From Conchocele bisecta (lineage: Eukaryota > Mollusca > Bivalvia > Lucinida > Thyasiridae): DNA of 64,000 nt. The stretch spans positions 26,570,956-26,634,955 of the forward strand of contig CM055269.1 in assembly GCA_029237695.1 (NCBI GenBank). The letters are read 5' to 3'. Shown here one piece after another: positions 10,341-22,000 of this stretch; the stretch's first letter is position 1; the number at the start of each line of letters is the position of its first letter. The translations under genes and the position numbers were made by a program. The notes below the pieces were generated by a model that saw only the letters and a list, made by a program, of their open reading frames with translations, was not told the origin of the DNA and made no database searches.

Positions 10341-11258
10341 AAGTACATGCCCACTCAGTAGGCACAAAATGTTCTTTATAGGAATTAAAAACGTGTATAA
10401 TTGTGTCACTGTTCCACCAGTTTTAAAAATTGCGAGTGCCCACTATGCAACATACTCATTTAGTAATATTTATTTTAATGATAGTAACTCGCGGTGGTCA
10501 GGTTATTTTCATATGCATATGAGGCATGGTATATTTTAATTAAATACTACATGTAATTAAATGCGTTACCTGAAAAAAAAATTATTTTCAACAGATCATA
10601 AGGTATGATCATTGCACATCAAAAATTAAATACAGATAACAAATAGTAGTTTGTTTGTTTGTTTATTAGTGTTTAACGGCCTATCAACAGCTAAGGTCAT
10701 GTAAGGCCGGGCAAACGGGTTCGATCCCGTTTTAACCTGCTGCATTGGGGGGAAAATCCCAAAATCAGAACGGAATATTTACATCGAGAACAAATATATT
10801 CAGCTCTGAAATTAGAATAACCTGACCTGGTGCCAGGTCCATACCACACCAAAGTCATTTGGCCCCTTCCCCTAAAATAGGATTACGAATATCGTAATAC
10901 TCACATAAGGGGTATAACCAGATTCAACTGTCATATACAAAATGCCAAAGACGTATGTGAGGGCCAAACCAGGTCTCCAGTCGGGATTCCGGTAAGGATG
11001 AACCCCGATTGTTAAGTTACCCATCGCGTGCTCCCACCTGCCACCCACACAAATAGTAGTGTCTGTTAACATTTTAAGTTAAAACATTTATCACCCCTGA
11101 TATCAGCGTGGAAATTTACGTCCGATATAAAATGTATAATAATGCCAATCAATACATGGGATAACGGTGAATGAATGTTTATTTTGCCAGAAAATGTCTC
11201 AGATGATGTCTCTGATAGAAAGAACATTTTATGCCTACTGAGTGGGCATGTATCTTTA
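10339..11258. mobile_element. Terminal-inverted-repeat element (GTACATGCCCACTCAGTAGG), SINE-interrupted
   Basis: GTACATGCCCACTCAGTAGG on the left and CCTACTGAGTGGGCATGTA on the right. The same element without the insertion is at 34850-35325. Comparing the two shows the SINE at 10650-11048 is a later insertion. The interior has no coding frame of note. Confidence 0.85.
10650..11048 (-). mobile_element. SINE-like retroposon with 11-bp target duplication
   Basis: Flanked by ACAAATAGTAG on both sides (10639-10649 and 11049-11059). Read on the minus strand it begins GTGGGTGGCAGGTGGGAGC and ends in an AAAC-rich tail (TAATAAACAAACAAACAAA). A short target duplication and a simple tail are retroposon marks. 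The head has a TGGCAGGTGGG stretch and GGGGTTCATCC, loosely like pol III A and B boxes, so a tRNA origin is possible. Other copies: 25344-25700, 60090-60790, and fragments at 6205 and 22708. Confidence 0.75.
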
Positions 11259-11539
11259 ATTATGACATGAATGAAAGATTTATTGGGCTTCCAAGCAGTA
11301 TAACAGTTGTAACGGTTAATGTTATTGTGAACAGTGTATATATATTCAACTCTTCCAGGTATGGAAGGTCGTTGAACCAGCCCAACTTGTACTTTTTTAT
11401 TATTTTTTTTTTATTTTTTTTTTAATATTTGTGACTTATTGTCGTTGTCTATTTTTTAACCAGATGGCCGCAGCCAGCATGTCGAGCCCACTGAGGCATT
11501 TGATGGTATTTTTAAAAACTTTAACGCATATTTCGGACG

Positions 11540-11765
11540 GACGGACGCACAGATGGACGCACACACGCACGTTCCTACAAATGGATACTTATGTGGCTAA
11601 CCCTAACCTTTTCCTTTGTTCATCCCTATTGTTCTGTAGCCACATAAACCCATTTTTAGCCACATAAAATTACGGAACAATAGAATATTACATAACCTAT
11701 TGTTCTCCTAGCCACATATGTATCCATTTTGATGCTCGTACGGACGCACGCACGGACACCCGGAC
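11540..11765. repeat. GGAC microsatellite split by TGTGGCT hairpin
   Basis: GGACGGACGGACGC repeats lie on both sides of a hairpin whose ends are AATGGATACTTATGTGGCTA and TAGCCACATATGTATCCATT. The same hairpin sits in a GTCC run at 57313-57475. Confidence 0.75.
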
Positions 11766-11971
11766 GTCATTGTGATCACTATGTCTCGGTTTCCGCAATC
11801 GGGCTCTACAAAAACTGTTATCTATACCTATTTATTTTCGGAGATTGCCCTGTCATTTAGGCATATGACCACTACAAGAAACATGTGTGTGTTTTGCGAT
11901 TATGAACAGGAGATACAAGACAATGGAACCCATCACCATTAAGCACAACAGTGGTTTTCTGGGTATCTGGT

Positions 11972-12194
11972 TTAACCTTTTTCATGCTGAGGATACGCCA
12001 TTATGTTTGCGGAAAATCCTAAATATTTTCCTTCTATGCGCGCATAAGTATATGTCGTGACCACCATTTGATCCGTCTCATCGAGACGGTTCAAATGAGT
12101 GGTAACAACATATACTTCCATTGAGAAATAACAAAAATAAAATATTTAATAAATTTCATACCCGTAAAGGTGTATTCTGAAAGGAATGGGTTAA
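11972..12194. mobile_element. Family K TTAA hairpin MITE
   Basis: TTAACCTTTTTCATGCTGAG to GAATGGGTTAA. The stem is TTTGATCCGTCTCATCGAGA against its complement, with CATATACTTCCATTG. Related copies lie at 33784-33985 and, in pieces, at 52020-52140. Confidence 0.82.
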
Positions 12195-12553
12195 CGAGAT
12201 TCTACTGTATTTGCAAACTGCATTTACTTTCTGTTATATTAGAGCTACAACAGACATTTTTCGCCCACAGGCTGATCTAGGGTTGTGCTGGTAGAATATG
12301 TCTTAGGGTCCCTTTTCTCAGACGAACACCAATTTATTGAATAGAAATGAAATAGTAGGTCATTAACATCCTTTGCTGAAAAGTATAGGAGTTGGCAAGG
12401 TGATGTCTGAAATACCAAGTATTATAAAGTACAGGGTAGTCTTTCAATGAAATTGAATAGTTCATACCCTGCAAGGCAAATATAAACTTATTCAAGCATG
12501 ATATTAAACATGAAATTTGACTGAACCTTGAGAAATAAGGATACTGGCCTTAA

Positions 12554-12801
12554 CTAACCCTTTCAACAGCACAGGCCTGTATAGTGGTATTGGCAAAAAG
12601 TGTAGATCCAGATGAGCCGGCTCGTGACGAGCCGTCTCATCAGGATCTGCATTTTTTGCAAGAAATTTTCATATTTTTAAGAACAAAAACACCCCCTCTT
12701 TTCATAAATAGACCAGTCTGAAAATCAATTTGTGACGGTTGAATTAGTTGCGAAATTAACATAACAAAATCCATTCCAGTTACTTGGGGGTGAAACGGTT
12801 A
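12554..12801. mobile_element. Family D hairpin MITE
   Basis: AACCCTTTCAACAGCACAGG to GTGAAACGGTTA. The core stem is GATCCAGATGAGCCGGCTCG against CGAGCCGTCTCATCAGGATC. The tips fit the CCCTTT/TTAA group although the TTAA itself is eroded. Confidence 0.85.
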
Positions 12802-12905
12802 GTGAACTGAGAAATAGGGGCTATGGCTTATGAAACCAGGGTCAGGACTGCTTTATCAGTCTGTGAAACACCCGTCAAGTGTCCAGCAAAACTATATACA
12901 TTGTA

Positions 12906-13111
12906 CAGTGGAATCTTTATACCGGATACTCTGGCGACCCTGTTATGTTCAATTTAGACAGGTTTCACTGTCATTTATTTCATTGTCAAGTCTGTTCAGG
13001 ATTGAAAATCACAAAAAAAATCTGTCATGGAGTGCTTAATGACAGTGGATCCTCTGTAAACCGGACACCCTGGGAGGTCCCCAGGGTGTCCGGTTCAGAG
13101 ACGTTCCACTG
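12906..13111. mobile_element. Short pogo-like MITE, 206 bp
   Basis: CAGTGGAATCTTTATACCGG to CCGGTTCAGAGACGTTCCAC plus TG, with TA on both sides (12904-12905 and 13112-13113). It lies between two half copies of family E (near 12805 and 13172-13204). Confidence 0.75.
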
Positions 13112-13261
13112 TAAGTCCTTATCAGGTTGAAGGGGTGCACTTGAAGATCAATAGACAGACTGGCCATGAATGCCATAAGCCCAATTTCTCCAGTCACAGC
13201 CATCAGTGAGCCAAAACCATGATGACCTTGCTATTTCATCCACGCCAAACATGGACTTGTA

Positions 13262-13712
13262 AGCTGGAGCACGTTTCACTAAACTTGGTATGACTAAGAA
13301 GTTTGTAGTGCAAAATGGAAATCCACAATAACATTTACTCTTCCTACGCTGTTGACGGAAATTGCCGTCTGCTGTTTTTCATTTTTGTTTTAATTCTTAA
13401 CAAAAAAATGGTTTTGACAGCACATGAGAATCGTCTCCACTGGAGACGATTCTCATGTGCTGTGAAAACCACGTTTTTGTCGAGAAATATTGAAAATAAA
13501 ACATTTCCAGCAGACGACAACATTTAATTCAGCGTAGTAAGGGTTAAAGCAGATTTTGTAAAATCTTTCGTGGGTGTGGTGCATTTATTGACACGAACGC
13601 GTAGGTACAAAATGGTAGCATTAGAAAAACACGTTAATGTGAGAAGCAAATTCATAGAAATCTTCGTATAAACATTTTTATCGCATGAAGTTTAGTGAAA
13701 CGGGCCCCTGAT
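13262..13712. mobile_element. Family H MITE split by a family B MITE
   Basis: GTTTCACTAAACTTGGTATG on the left and ATGAAGTTTAGTGAAACGGG on the right are the two ends of a family H element. The family B element at 13334-13547 (CTTCCTACGCTG to CAGCGTAGTAAGGGTTAA) sits inside. Confidence 0.75.
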
Positions 13713-14012
13713 AATTATTGGTACTCACAAGAGACCTTACAATATTTTCAACGACCGTTGATTGATCAAATGAATGGGGTTTTACATCCGGTCAACTGCA
13801 AGGTCATATATAGATGGGACAACTGTTGACTGCGGTCCTCTTAGACATCCACACAGTCGTATAACTGTAATGAAATTTCAGTGACTGAATCTTCACCGAC
13901 GTAGACCCTGGTTTGGGGCTACTGGTCACATACATTGTAGGCACAGGTTGAAGTAATGGACCGAGGTCTATAAATACATTAAATATGCCTAAAAGCATCA
14001 ATAAATGGAAAA

Positions 14013-14828
14013 ACAAGAAATGCGTCTGTCGAACGCGGATGCCACCTGCAGCATATTTGAGAAACTGTGACAAAGTGGTTAACCGAAAAGTGTGACGGAC
14101 GGACGGACGTACTGACGAGACGTACATTGTGAGGTTACTAACCCTAACCCATCCTAAATCAAACCCCGTAAACATCAATCGTACAGAAAAAAACAACCCC
14201 ACAAGACAAAATAACCCCACAAGAGCAATTTATAACGGGGTTAAAACGGAATAAGCATCTCTTAACAAGTCCATCACTGTGTGGTTAACCTCACAATGTA
14301 GCTCTCGTCTGTACGGACATACAGATGGACGGACAGACGGACGTTCCAACATTTTGGGTTTATGGGGTATTTCCATTGTTTGAAGAACAATGAAAAAGCC
14401 TGTAAACAACAATAGAGTTTATGAGCTTACGGAATATTACAAAGGAATCTTTTGTTCCTAACCACGCCCCTAAGCTCTCAAACCCCCGGACGTTGGCCTG
14501 GACAGACGGACGGACGGACGGACGAACGGACGGACGGACGGTCCAAACACTATATGCCACCCGTTTCTTCGAAACCCGGTGGTATAAAAAAGCTAAACAT
14601 TTTGTTTTACATCTTGTATGGAGTCTATGGAGGGAGTAAAAAAAAATGTTTAGCTTTTTTTTATGCCACCGGGTTTCGAAGAAACGGGTGGCATATAGTG
14701 TTTGGACCGTCCATCTGTCCATCCGTCTGTCCATCTGTCCGTCCGTCACACTTTTCGGTTAACCACTTTGTCACAGTTTCTCAAATATGCTGCAGGTGGC
14801 ATCCGCGTTCGACAGACGCATTTCTTGT
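14013..14828. mobile_element. Long-TIR element (about 90-bp ends) with GGAC runs and inner hairpin
   Basis: ACAAGAAATGCGTCTGTCGA on the left is the inverse of the right end. The match continues through GCATATTTGAGAAACTGTGA and GGTTAACCGAAAAGTGTGAC. GGAC tetranucleotide runs lie inside each end and at about 14502-14540. A second perfect stem, 14533-14707, is made of CCAAACACTATATGCCACCC and its complement, with TTTCTTCGAAACCCGGTGG. Overlapping open frames here are products of the repeats. Confidence 0.85.
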
Positions 14829-14938
14829 TGGTATTGGTCTTCTCTAGACTATCACACTTTCCCAACATAAAATGTTCACACCTTTGATTTACCTGTATTT
14901 TGGGTATACTGATGGGCAGAAATCCCTGCCCACCACAT

Positions 14939-15188
14939 TTAACCCTCAGACCACTACTCACAACAATTGTCGTCTGCTGTTGCTTTTATATCTTGCCTTA
15001 TTTCTCAATAAAAACATGGTTTGACAGCACTTCAGAATCATTTCCAATGGAAATGATTCTGATGAGCTGTCAAATCATGTTGTAAATTATTTTAAAGTGC
15101 TGTCAAAGCATGTTTTTGATGATGAAAATGGACAATAGAAAATAAACATCAGACGACAAAAAAAATAAGATAGCAGTGTAAGGATTAA
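14939..15188. mobile_element. Family A TTAA hairpin MITE
   Basis: TTAACCCTCAGACCACTACTC to AGCAGTGTAAGGATTAA, 250 bp; near full-length with mild decay. Confidence 0.88.
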
Positions 15189-15295
15189 TTAACTTTATTC
15201 AGTACAATGTACCAAGTATTACATGTTTTATCCGAAAATGTAAATATGAGGTCTTCAAAAAAAATACCATGCTTTATAAAAGGGATGGTATCTCG

Positions 15296-15962
15296 AACAA
15301 GAATTCCGCCACGGAAGCGGTGTCGCGCCTGCCGAGGCATTTGACCGTGAACATTACAAGTAAATAAATTACCTTCACCTTCAGAATTTGGATGTGGGTG
15401 TGTGCATAATGAAGCATCATCCGTAGACAGTGATGTGAAATATTATCAATGTCTGGAAAGGGGTTAAAGAGATATTGTGAAAAAACAATAACTTTAACGC
15501 ATTTCTGTTACAAATCCGGTGAACATTACAAGTAAATAAATGACCTTGACCTTCAAAATTTGGATGTGGGGGTGTGCGTAATGAAGCATCATTCATAGAC
15601 AAACATTGATGTGAAATATTATCAATGTCTGGCAAGGGGTTAGAGATATTGTGAAAAAGCAATAACTTTAACGCATTTCTGTTACAAAACCGGTGAACAT
15701 TACAAGGAAATAAATGACCTTGACCTTGAGAATTTGGATGTGGGGGTGTGCGTAATGAAGCATCATCCCTAGACAAATATTGATGTGAAATATTATCAAT
15801 GTCTGGCAAGGGGTTAAAGAGATATTGTGAAAAAACAATAACTTTTAACGCATTTGCCTTACAAAAAAAACGGATGACGCGGACGACGCGGACGACGCGG
15901 ACGACGCGGATGACGGAAAAAGCGCCGACTATAGTCGCGCCTCTGCTAAAGCAGGCGCGACA
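15296..15962. repeat. Element with three tandem units of about 172-174 bp
   Basis: Left end AACAAGAATTCCGCCACGG. Three units share AATGACCTTGACCTTCAAAA (first one mutated) and GTGAAATATTATCAATGTCT; corresponding points at 15369, 15541 and 15715 give periods of 172 and 174 bp. A GACGACGCG run follows. The right end is a hairpin, GTCGCGCC...GGCGCGAC. Short relatives with the same two ends lie at 37360-37523 and, on the left end only, at 30340. Confidence 0.88.
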
Positions 15963-16255
15963 AAAACTATGCTTTTAAACAAAATGAAATTCAATAGTTT
16001 TGTTGCTATTAGAATTTCACATGATATACCATAAAGCACACTAACATTCAAAGCTGGATGTGTTTCTGTCGAATATTGAACGACGTATCAAGCTGGAATT
16101 GCGATGCGATGGGGTGAAACATGAAGTCAAAACAATTTATCCACCACTGTATATCATACGAGCCACCCAGCACAATATCTTCGGGAAATATATTTTTTTA
16201 TTGACCTTACCCCATACCGCAAATCAGACTATAAATAGTATGTATGAAAACTATA

Positions 16256-16466
16256 TTAACCCTTGCAAGGCGGAATTAATTGTGTTGTCTGCTGTACTGT
16301 TTTTTAATTTGCAATTTTCTCAACAAAAACATGATTGGGCAGCTCTTTAGAATAATTTCCAATGGAAATGATTCTAAAGTGCTGTCAAATCATGTTTTAA
16401 TTGAGAAAAAGGACAAGATATGAAACATCAGACAACACGTTTCGTTTCCAGCATTCTAAGGGTTAA
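16256..16466. mobile_element. Family A TTAA hairpin MITE
   Basis: TTAACCCTTGCAAGGCGG to CATTCTAAGGGTTAA, 211 bp, with a good central stem. Confidence 0.88.
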
Positions 16467-16579
16467 AGGTACATGTAATATACAAAGGTACTTTAGTTGG
16501 CCCACTTGGACCGATCTAATGGCAAAAATGAGCCGAGAGTGGATGTGAGAGGAGCTCAATCGCCTATGCTTAAAGGTCT

Positions 16580-16808
16580 TTAACCGTTTCCCTGATAGAG
16601 ACGACTTTTCACGCCTCTGCAGAAGATGTCTTTTGAAAACATTGTGGGAAAAGGAGAAATTGCTTGTAACAAGCAATTTCTCCTTTTCCCACAATGTTTT
16701 CTACTCTATCAGATAATTTAACCATCATTTGACCCAGCATTTGATTCTTTTATTCAGATGTTTTGGATTTGGACGAGTCGAAATATCGCAAAACAGGGAA
16801 AGGGTTAA
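16580..16808. mobile_element. Family C TTAA hairpin MITE
   Basis: TTAACCGTTTCCCTG to CAGGGAAAGGGTTAA; the same 229-bp element as 5855-6083, reversed. Confidence 0.9.
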
Positions 16809-16967
16809 ACACAGACTTGGCTGTACAGTCAAGATTGCTGTAGCTCTGGAAAATAAAATAATTAACATGTGATTGACTTGCACAATATTTTATTCAAAAC
16901 GGTAATATCAATGACATCAAATAACATATATATAACATAAGCTGGCTGATAGGCAGACTGGTATATT

Positions 16968-17217
16968 TTAACCCTTAGATCGCTACCTTATTTTTTTTGT
17001 CGTCTGCTGTTTATTTTCTATTTTCCATTTTTATCCTCAAAAACATGCTTTGACAGCACTTTAGAATAATTTACAACATGCTTTGACAGCACTTCAGAAT
17101 CATTTCCATTGAAAATGATTCTGAAGTGCGGTCAAACCATGTTTTTATTGTGAAATAAGGCAAGATATAAAAGCAACAGCAGACGACAATTGTTGTGAGT
17201 AGCGGTCTAAGGGTTAA
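16968..17217. mobile_element. Family A TTAA hairpin MITE, reverse orientation
   Basis: TTAACCCTTAGATCGCTAC to GCGGTCTAAGGGTTAA, 250 bp, opposite in direction to 5185-5434. Confidence 0.9.
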
Positions 17218-17424
17218 CCTTTCATAAAATATTTATATCTCTAGGTAAACAAATTGAGATATCGCATCTGAAACAGAAAGAAGCAAATGCAAACTAGAAA
17301 TGAGTCCATGGGTCACGAATACCCCCCAACTGGCAGCATACATGAATGCTGTACAAGTAGTGGTCAATCAGAACAGAGGACATGACCTGTACATGTGTGA
17401 AGTGTCATGAAATTGTTCTGAGTG

Positions 17425-17592
17425 ACTTACGGTCTGCACTAGATGGCCGCGGCTCGCATGTCGCGCTCGCCAAGGGAGGCTTTGATAGTATACCGGAAAA
17501 CTTTAACAAAAAACTTTAACCTAGGATGCACGTACGTACGCCAATGTGCCGACTATATCGCGCTGTCTGCAAGCGGGCGCGACACAAATGAC
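17425..17592. repeat. Fragment of GCGCGAC-ended element
   Basis: CTAGATGGCCGCGGCTCGCA and GCCGACTATATCGCGC...GGGCGCGAC resemble the ends of the 15296 element and the repeat at 28971-29215. No internal array. Confidence 0.5.
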
Positions 17593-17604
17593 GCAAAATA
17601 ACAT

Positions 17605-17811
17605 GGGGACCGTTTCACTAAACGTCGTACGACTAAAAATGTTCGTACCGGTAAGTGCAAATTTATGATAGTCTGGAAATTTTAATTAATGGATTTACAT
17701 TTATTGAACATAGGCTGCATATGCTGCATATGCAGCCTATGCTCAATAAATGTAAATCCAATAATTGTTTACAAGAAAACATTGTTAATGTGGAATTTAC
17801 AGATGGTCCCC
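17605..17811. mobile_element. Family H hairpin MITE, right end cut
   Basis: GGGGACCGTTTCACTAAACG then GATTTACATTTATTGAACAT, facing its complement across CATATGCTGCATATGCAG. The right arm stops at CATTGTTAATGTGGAATTT. Confidence 0.75.
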
Positions 17812-18106
17812 AGGTGAACAATATGCCAAAGGAAGCAAACACCAAAAGTACAAATTCTAGTTCTCATGCTTGCCTTTATGTTGTGATGTACACATGTGTG
17901 AAGTATCATGACTATATTTCAACTGGTATACAACTTATAAAATGCTCTGGACAAGGACCTAAACTAACACAGTATTGTGTCAAAGGGAGACAGCCAGATA
18001 TACAAAACTCGGCCGTCTAACTTGCACACAACAAGTCTTCAGGTTGAGATATAGGCATGTATAACTATCAAACAAATATCCTAAAGTGAGTCACCATTTA
18101 TGGACT

Positions 18107-18303
18107 TTAACCCTTACAATACTGAATTAAATTTTGTCGTCTGCTGTTTATTTCTTAATTTCCATCTTTATCAACAAAACATAGTTTGGCAGCACTTTAG
18201 AATCATTTCCATTCCAAAGTGCTGCCAAGCTGCCAAACCATGTTTTTATACAGAATAAAGACAAAATATGAAACAACAGCAGACGACAATTTTTTTTTTG
18301 TTT
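18107..18303. mobile_element. Family A MITE, right end lost
   Basis: TTAACCCTTACAATACTG with the usual stem, ending in CAGCAGACGACAATTTTTTT without the TAAGGGTTAA tip. Confidence 0.8.
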
Positions 18304-18500
18304 CCAATGAAAATAAAACAAGTTGAGGTTTGTGCATGTTCGTTGAGAAAACATACACGGTAATGTTAGCAATCATAAACAGGTATTATCATCAGAGATC
18401 AAAAACAATGAATCACATGAACGTGTATAAACTAACGTTTTTTGTGAGTCATACAGATCACCAGGAGACAGAATAACATGAATACCATATCCCTTCACCA

Positions 18501-18810
18501 GTAGCCTATTTCATCAACATTGCAAAGTATACTTTAGTAGCAAAGTATACTTTGAGGGAGAAATTTTCAATTTTTTTTTTAAATTTATTAATTTTTATTA
18601 TACTGAATTTATTACATTATCACAGCCATTTAATGGCTGTGATAATGTAATAAATTCAGTATAATAATTCTGCATACTTTTAATCATGAAATATATGCAT
18701 TTGTTAGTTCTATATGAAATAATGCATTTCAGGAAAAATAAATGATTACTCCCTCAAAGTATACTTTGCTAGTAAAGTATACTTTGCGATGTTGATGAAA
18801 TAGGCCCCTG
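18501..18810. mobile_element. Family G hairpin MITE flanked by a long direct repeat
   Basis: GTAGCCTATTTCATCAACAT faces ATGTTGATGAAATAGGC. The core TGAATTTATTACATTATCAC is fully self-complementary across CAGCCATTTAATGGCTG. The phrase GGAGACAGAATAACATGAAT plus ACCATATCCCTT occurs on both sides (from about 18466 and 18811). Other copies: 22127, 24210, 47237, 56355 and 60165. On the minus strand its TTTATT-derived AATAAA words lie in the probable 3' flank of KLHDC3. Confidence 0.88.
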
Positions 18811-18981
18811 GAGACAGAATAACATGAATACCATATCCCTTCTTGGAAGGTCGGGGAATAAAACGTAGAATGACTATAATTAAATGCATTTCTACGGCAT
18901 TAGCCATCACAGGGAGAGTACTGTCACAGATCACAGAATGCAGAACTATAGGACGTCGCTGTAACGACCGCGCCGGGATTT

Positions 18982-19045
18982 TCAGCCGTTGGAGTTTTGG
19001 GACCTGGATATGGTGTTGTTTGTGGTCATATGGGCCAGCTCCATT
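18982..19045 (-). CDS. KLHDC3: KLHDC3 exon 10 with stop
   Basis: 64 coding nt after acceptor TTTATTCTTGTAG. Encodes MELAHMTTNNTISRSQNSNG and TGA. The frame closes without slack with exon 9 through an Arg codon. The terminal residue is glycine. Confidence 0.94.
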
Positions 19046-22000
19046 CTACAAGAATAAATAAATCTACGTTGGAAATAGAGAATCTGCGAGTGGCTGGGAC
19101 TGGAAAATGGGGCTTATGGGATTTGTGACCAGTGTAGCTCCTGATCAAGTAGAACATTCATGTAGCCTGATAACAATCTATATTGCTTGTTAAGAAGCAT
19201 AACGGGTGTTTCATTGATGGAATGGCGAACAGTGCAGATCCTAATCAGACTGTGCGGATGCACAGTCTGATTTGGATCTACACTGGTCATCAAACCCATA
19301 GGCCCCATTTCTCCAGTCACAGCCACAAATGAGTGATAATTTAATATGGTATTTATTTAATATGTTTACTAACTTTATAAGGAACGAGGCTCGGCCACGT
19401 TTCTAATGAACAAAGTAAACAAGCAACATAAATACCACCACAAATGTTGCATAGTCAGAGAATCAAATATGCTGCTCCTGATAACCCAGTGAGTGTTTGA
19501 TTTACAAATTTATTACACTAGTGTACAATGTTATCACATTGCCAAAGAATCAGGGGGCCGTTCAAATGTAAATCCATCAATTGAAATTTCCAGATGATCC
19601 TAAATTTGCACTTACGAACATCTTAGTCGTACGAAGTTTAATGAAACGGGCCCCTGCATAGTGGCACTGTTTGCCATTTAGTCACAGAAGCAATCTTACA
19701 GTTCTCAGTAAAATTAAGAGATTACATTTCGATGTGTAGCAAAATGTGTGGATAACACAAATGTTGAAAATGTTCTAAGAAAATTTTCCTCTGACGGCGG
19801 CAAATTTTTGCTGTACCAGTATCAGACACGCCATGTGATTTTCTACCTAAGATCATGTGCGTTTTTTCACGAAATATATTTACAGAAACTATAATATTTT
19901 CGGTAAATGAAGTCGTAAGTTGACGAAATGTTCATAGAAAATGCGGAATAGATTCCGAATTTGCTCAGAACATTTCGTCAACTTTCGACGTCATTTACGG
20001 AAAATATCATAAATTTTATAATTATTTTACAACAGATATTGCACAGGTACAAAATCACATGGCGTGTCTCATATAAGTAACTTGAGTCCACTAACCGGAC
20101 ATCGAGGGGCAGGTAAGTGCGGTCCAGCTTGTTATCGATCACTGCCATCTGGGCCAGCGTCTTCAATGTCGGAGCTGGATAGTGACAGTGAAGGGGTTCA
20201 ACGTCCCACAAACAGCAGGGATTCCACTGGCGATCGCCACTTTCGCAATTGGCGATAAAAAATAAACAATTGGCGATAAAAAATTACAATTTTCAAAAAA
20301 AAAAGAGAAAAAAAGCTAATTGTTTATTTTTATCCTATTTGTTATTCCTTTTTTTGGGGATTGTTTTTTTTTAAGTGGCGATTTTTTTTTTTCCCCAGCG
20401 GAATCCCTGAAACAGCTATAGTCATTTAGAGACAGGACCTCGATTTCAAGTCTCATCCGAAAGACCAGTGGGAGGGAAATACTAGGAAAGTATTTTAGCG
20501 CACATGTGGAAGATTTGAACCTGTGACATAAAAAAATGCCCATCAAGAAAATCACCCCACCCACCTGTTGTTGTACTGCACATTACGTCTAATAACATAC
20601 CGGTAATGTGCAGTACAACAACAGGTGGGTGGGGGTAATGGATAACGTTTCATAGTTTGTAAAAATATACTAGTATCACTGCATTTCTTCATATATTCTT
20701 TAAAATGGATTGCATAGATATGACGGATTGGCTCATAGAGAATAGTGTATTACGATACAGGTATGCCTCTAATATGAGACGATGGCAGGTATTCTCAGGT
20801 ATTCTCAGACACAGTTATGGTCAGAAACACATTTTAGCGACGCTTTCGAACGCGACTCTCCAAACCCGACGATACATACAATTCACTTGAACTAAACTAC
20901 CTTGTGTCACTACCAATGAAGATCAAATTGGCACTCACAATGTGTGGATATGGAAACATCACAGTACTGATATTTGCTGTTGTGTCTTGTTACAACACGC
21001 CGCACACCATACATAAACATATTTATCGGGTCCATGAGCGAACTGGGCTGCCGGTGCAACCTACTCATAGGCTACTGAAATTAACAGTCACCTACAGATT
21101 TCAGACTCAAAATAAACTTATTCTACAACCTCAAAGCTTATTCTGTTAACCCTTAGACCGCTACTCACAACAATTGTCGTCTGCTGTTGCTTTGATATCT
21201 TGCCTTAATTATTTCTCAATAAAAACATGCTTTGACAGCACTTCAAAATCATTTCCAAATGGAAATGATTCTGAAGTGCTGTCAAAGCATGTTGTAAATT
21301 ATTCTAAAGTGCTGTCAAATCATGTTTTTGATGATAAAAACGTAAAATAGAAAATAAACAGCAGACGACAAAAAAAATAAGATGTAAGAGATAAGATATT
21401 GGTTGAAGGTGATTCCTGTGAATGTGAAAATATATAATAAATATGTCATGGCAACTGTATTGAAATACATTTGGGTGGACTCCTTAGCCCGTGATGAATG
21501 AATGAAATGGAACGGAATGGAATGGTGCTTAACCCTTTCAACCTTGGATATCATACATTGGCTTTTTTCATACTAATTTTGGGACTATTCCATTGACGAC
21601 AAAATGCCGATTTTCTTTTGAGCTGAATAACAGTGACAAATGCTGCAGATCCTCATGAGACAGCTCGTTTCGAGCCGGCTCATCTGGATCTACAGTGTTT
21701 GCTCAAGTTGGTTGCTGGACTCTGGGGTTGAAAGGGTTAATGGTGGCGAATGACAGCAGTTACAAGGCAACTTACCAAGGTCAAGGACATGGAGGTCAGA
21801 AAGGTCAGTCAGATCTGTGTCACTCCCCGGGTCTTGTGGATTCTCACAACTGGTCGGGCTGAAACAGACATCATTTGTGGCTGTGACTGGAGAAATGGGG
21901 AATTTGCTACCAGTGTAGATCCAGATCAGCATGTGCATGTGCATCCACACAGCCTGATCAGCATCTGCACTGTTCACCATTCCATCAATGAAACACCCGT

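Noticed and set aside
10700..10740. GGGTTCGATCCCGTTTTAACC as a tRNA gene B box
   Set aside because: It lies inside the SINE, with no cloverleaf or matching A box on that strand; not a tRNA gene.
14230..14961. Several overlapping open frames of 60-131 aa on both strands with RPSVRPSV-type runs
   Set aside because: They are translations of GGAC/GTCC microsatellite and inverted repeats of the 14013-14828 element; no domain and no splice logic.
15417..15809. 130-aa minus-strand open frame with repeated IDNISHQ units
   Set aside because: Direct translation of the 172-174-bp tandem array.
15925..15965. GTCGCGCC..GGCGCGAC hairpin as a Helitron 3' end
   Set aside because: A terminal hairpin is present but the expected CTRR after it and a 5' TC start were not seen.
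17655..18020. 121-aa plus-strand open frame
   Set aside because: Its first third is the family H hairpin; the rest has no motif and no supporting splice sites.
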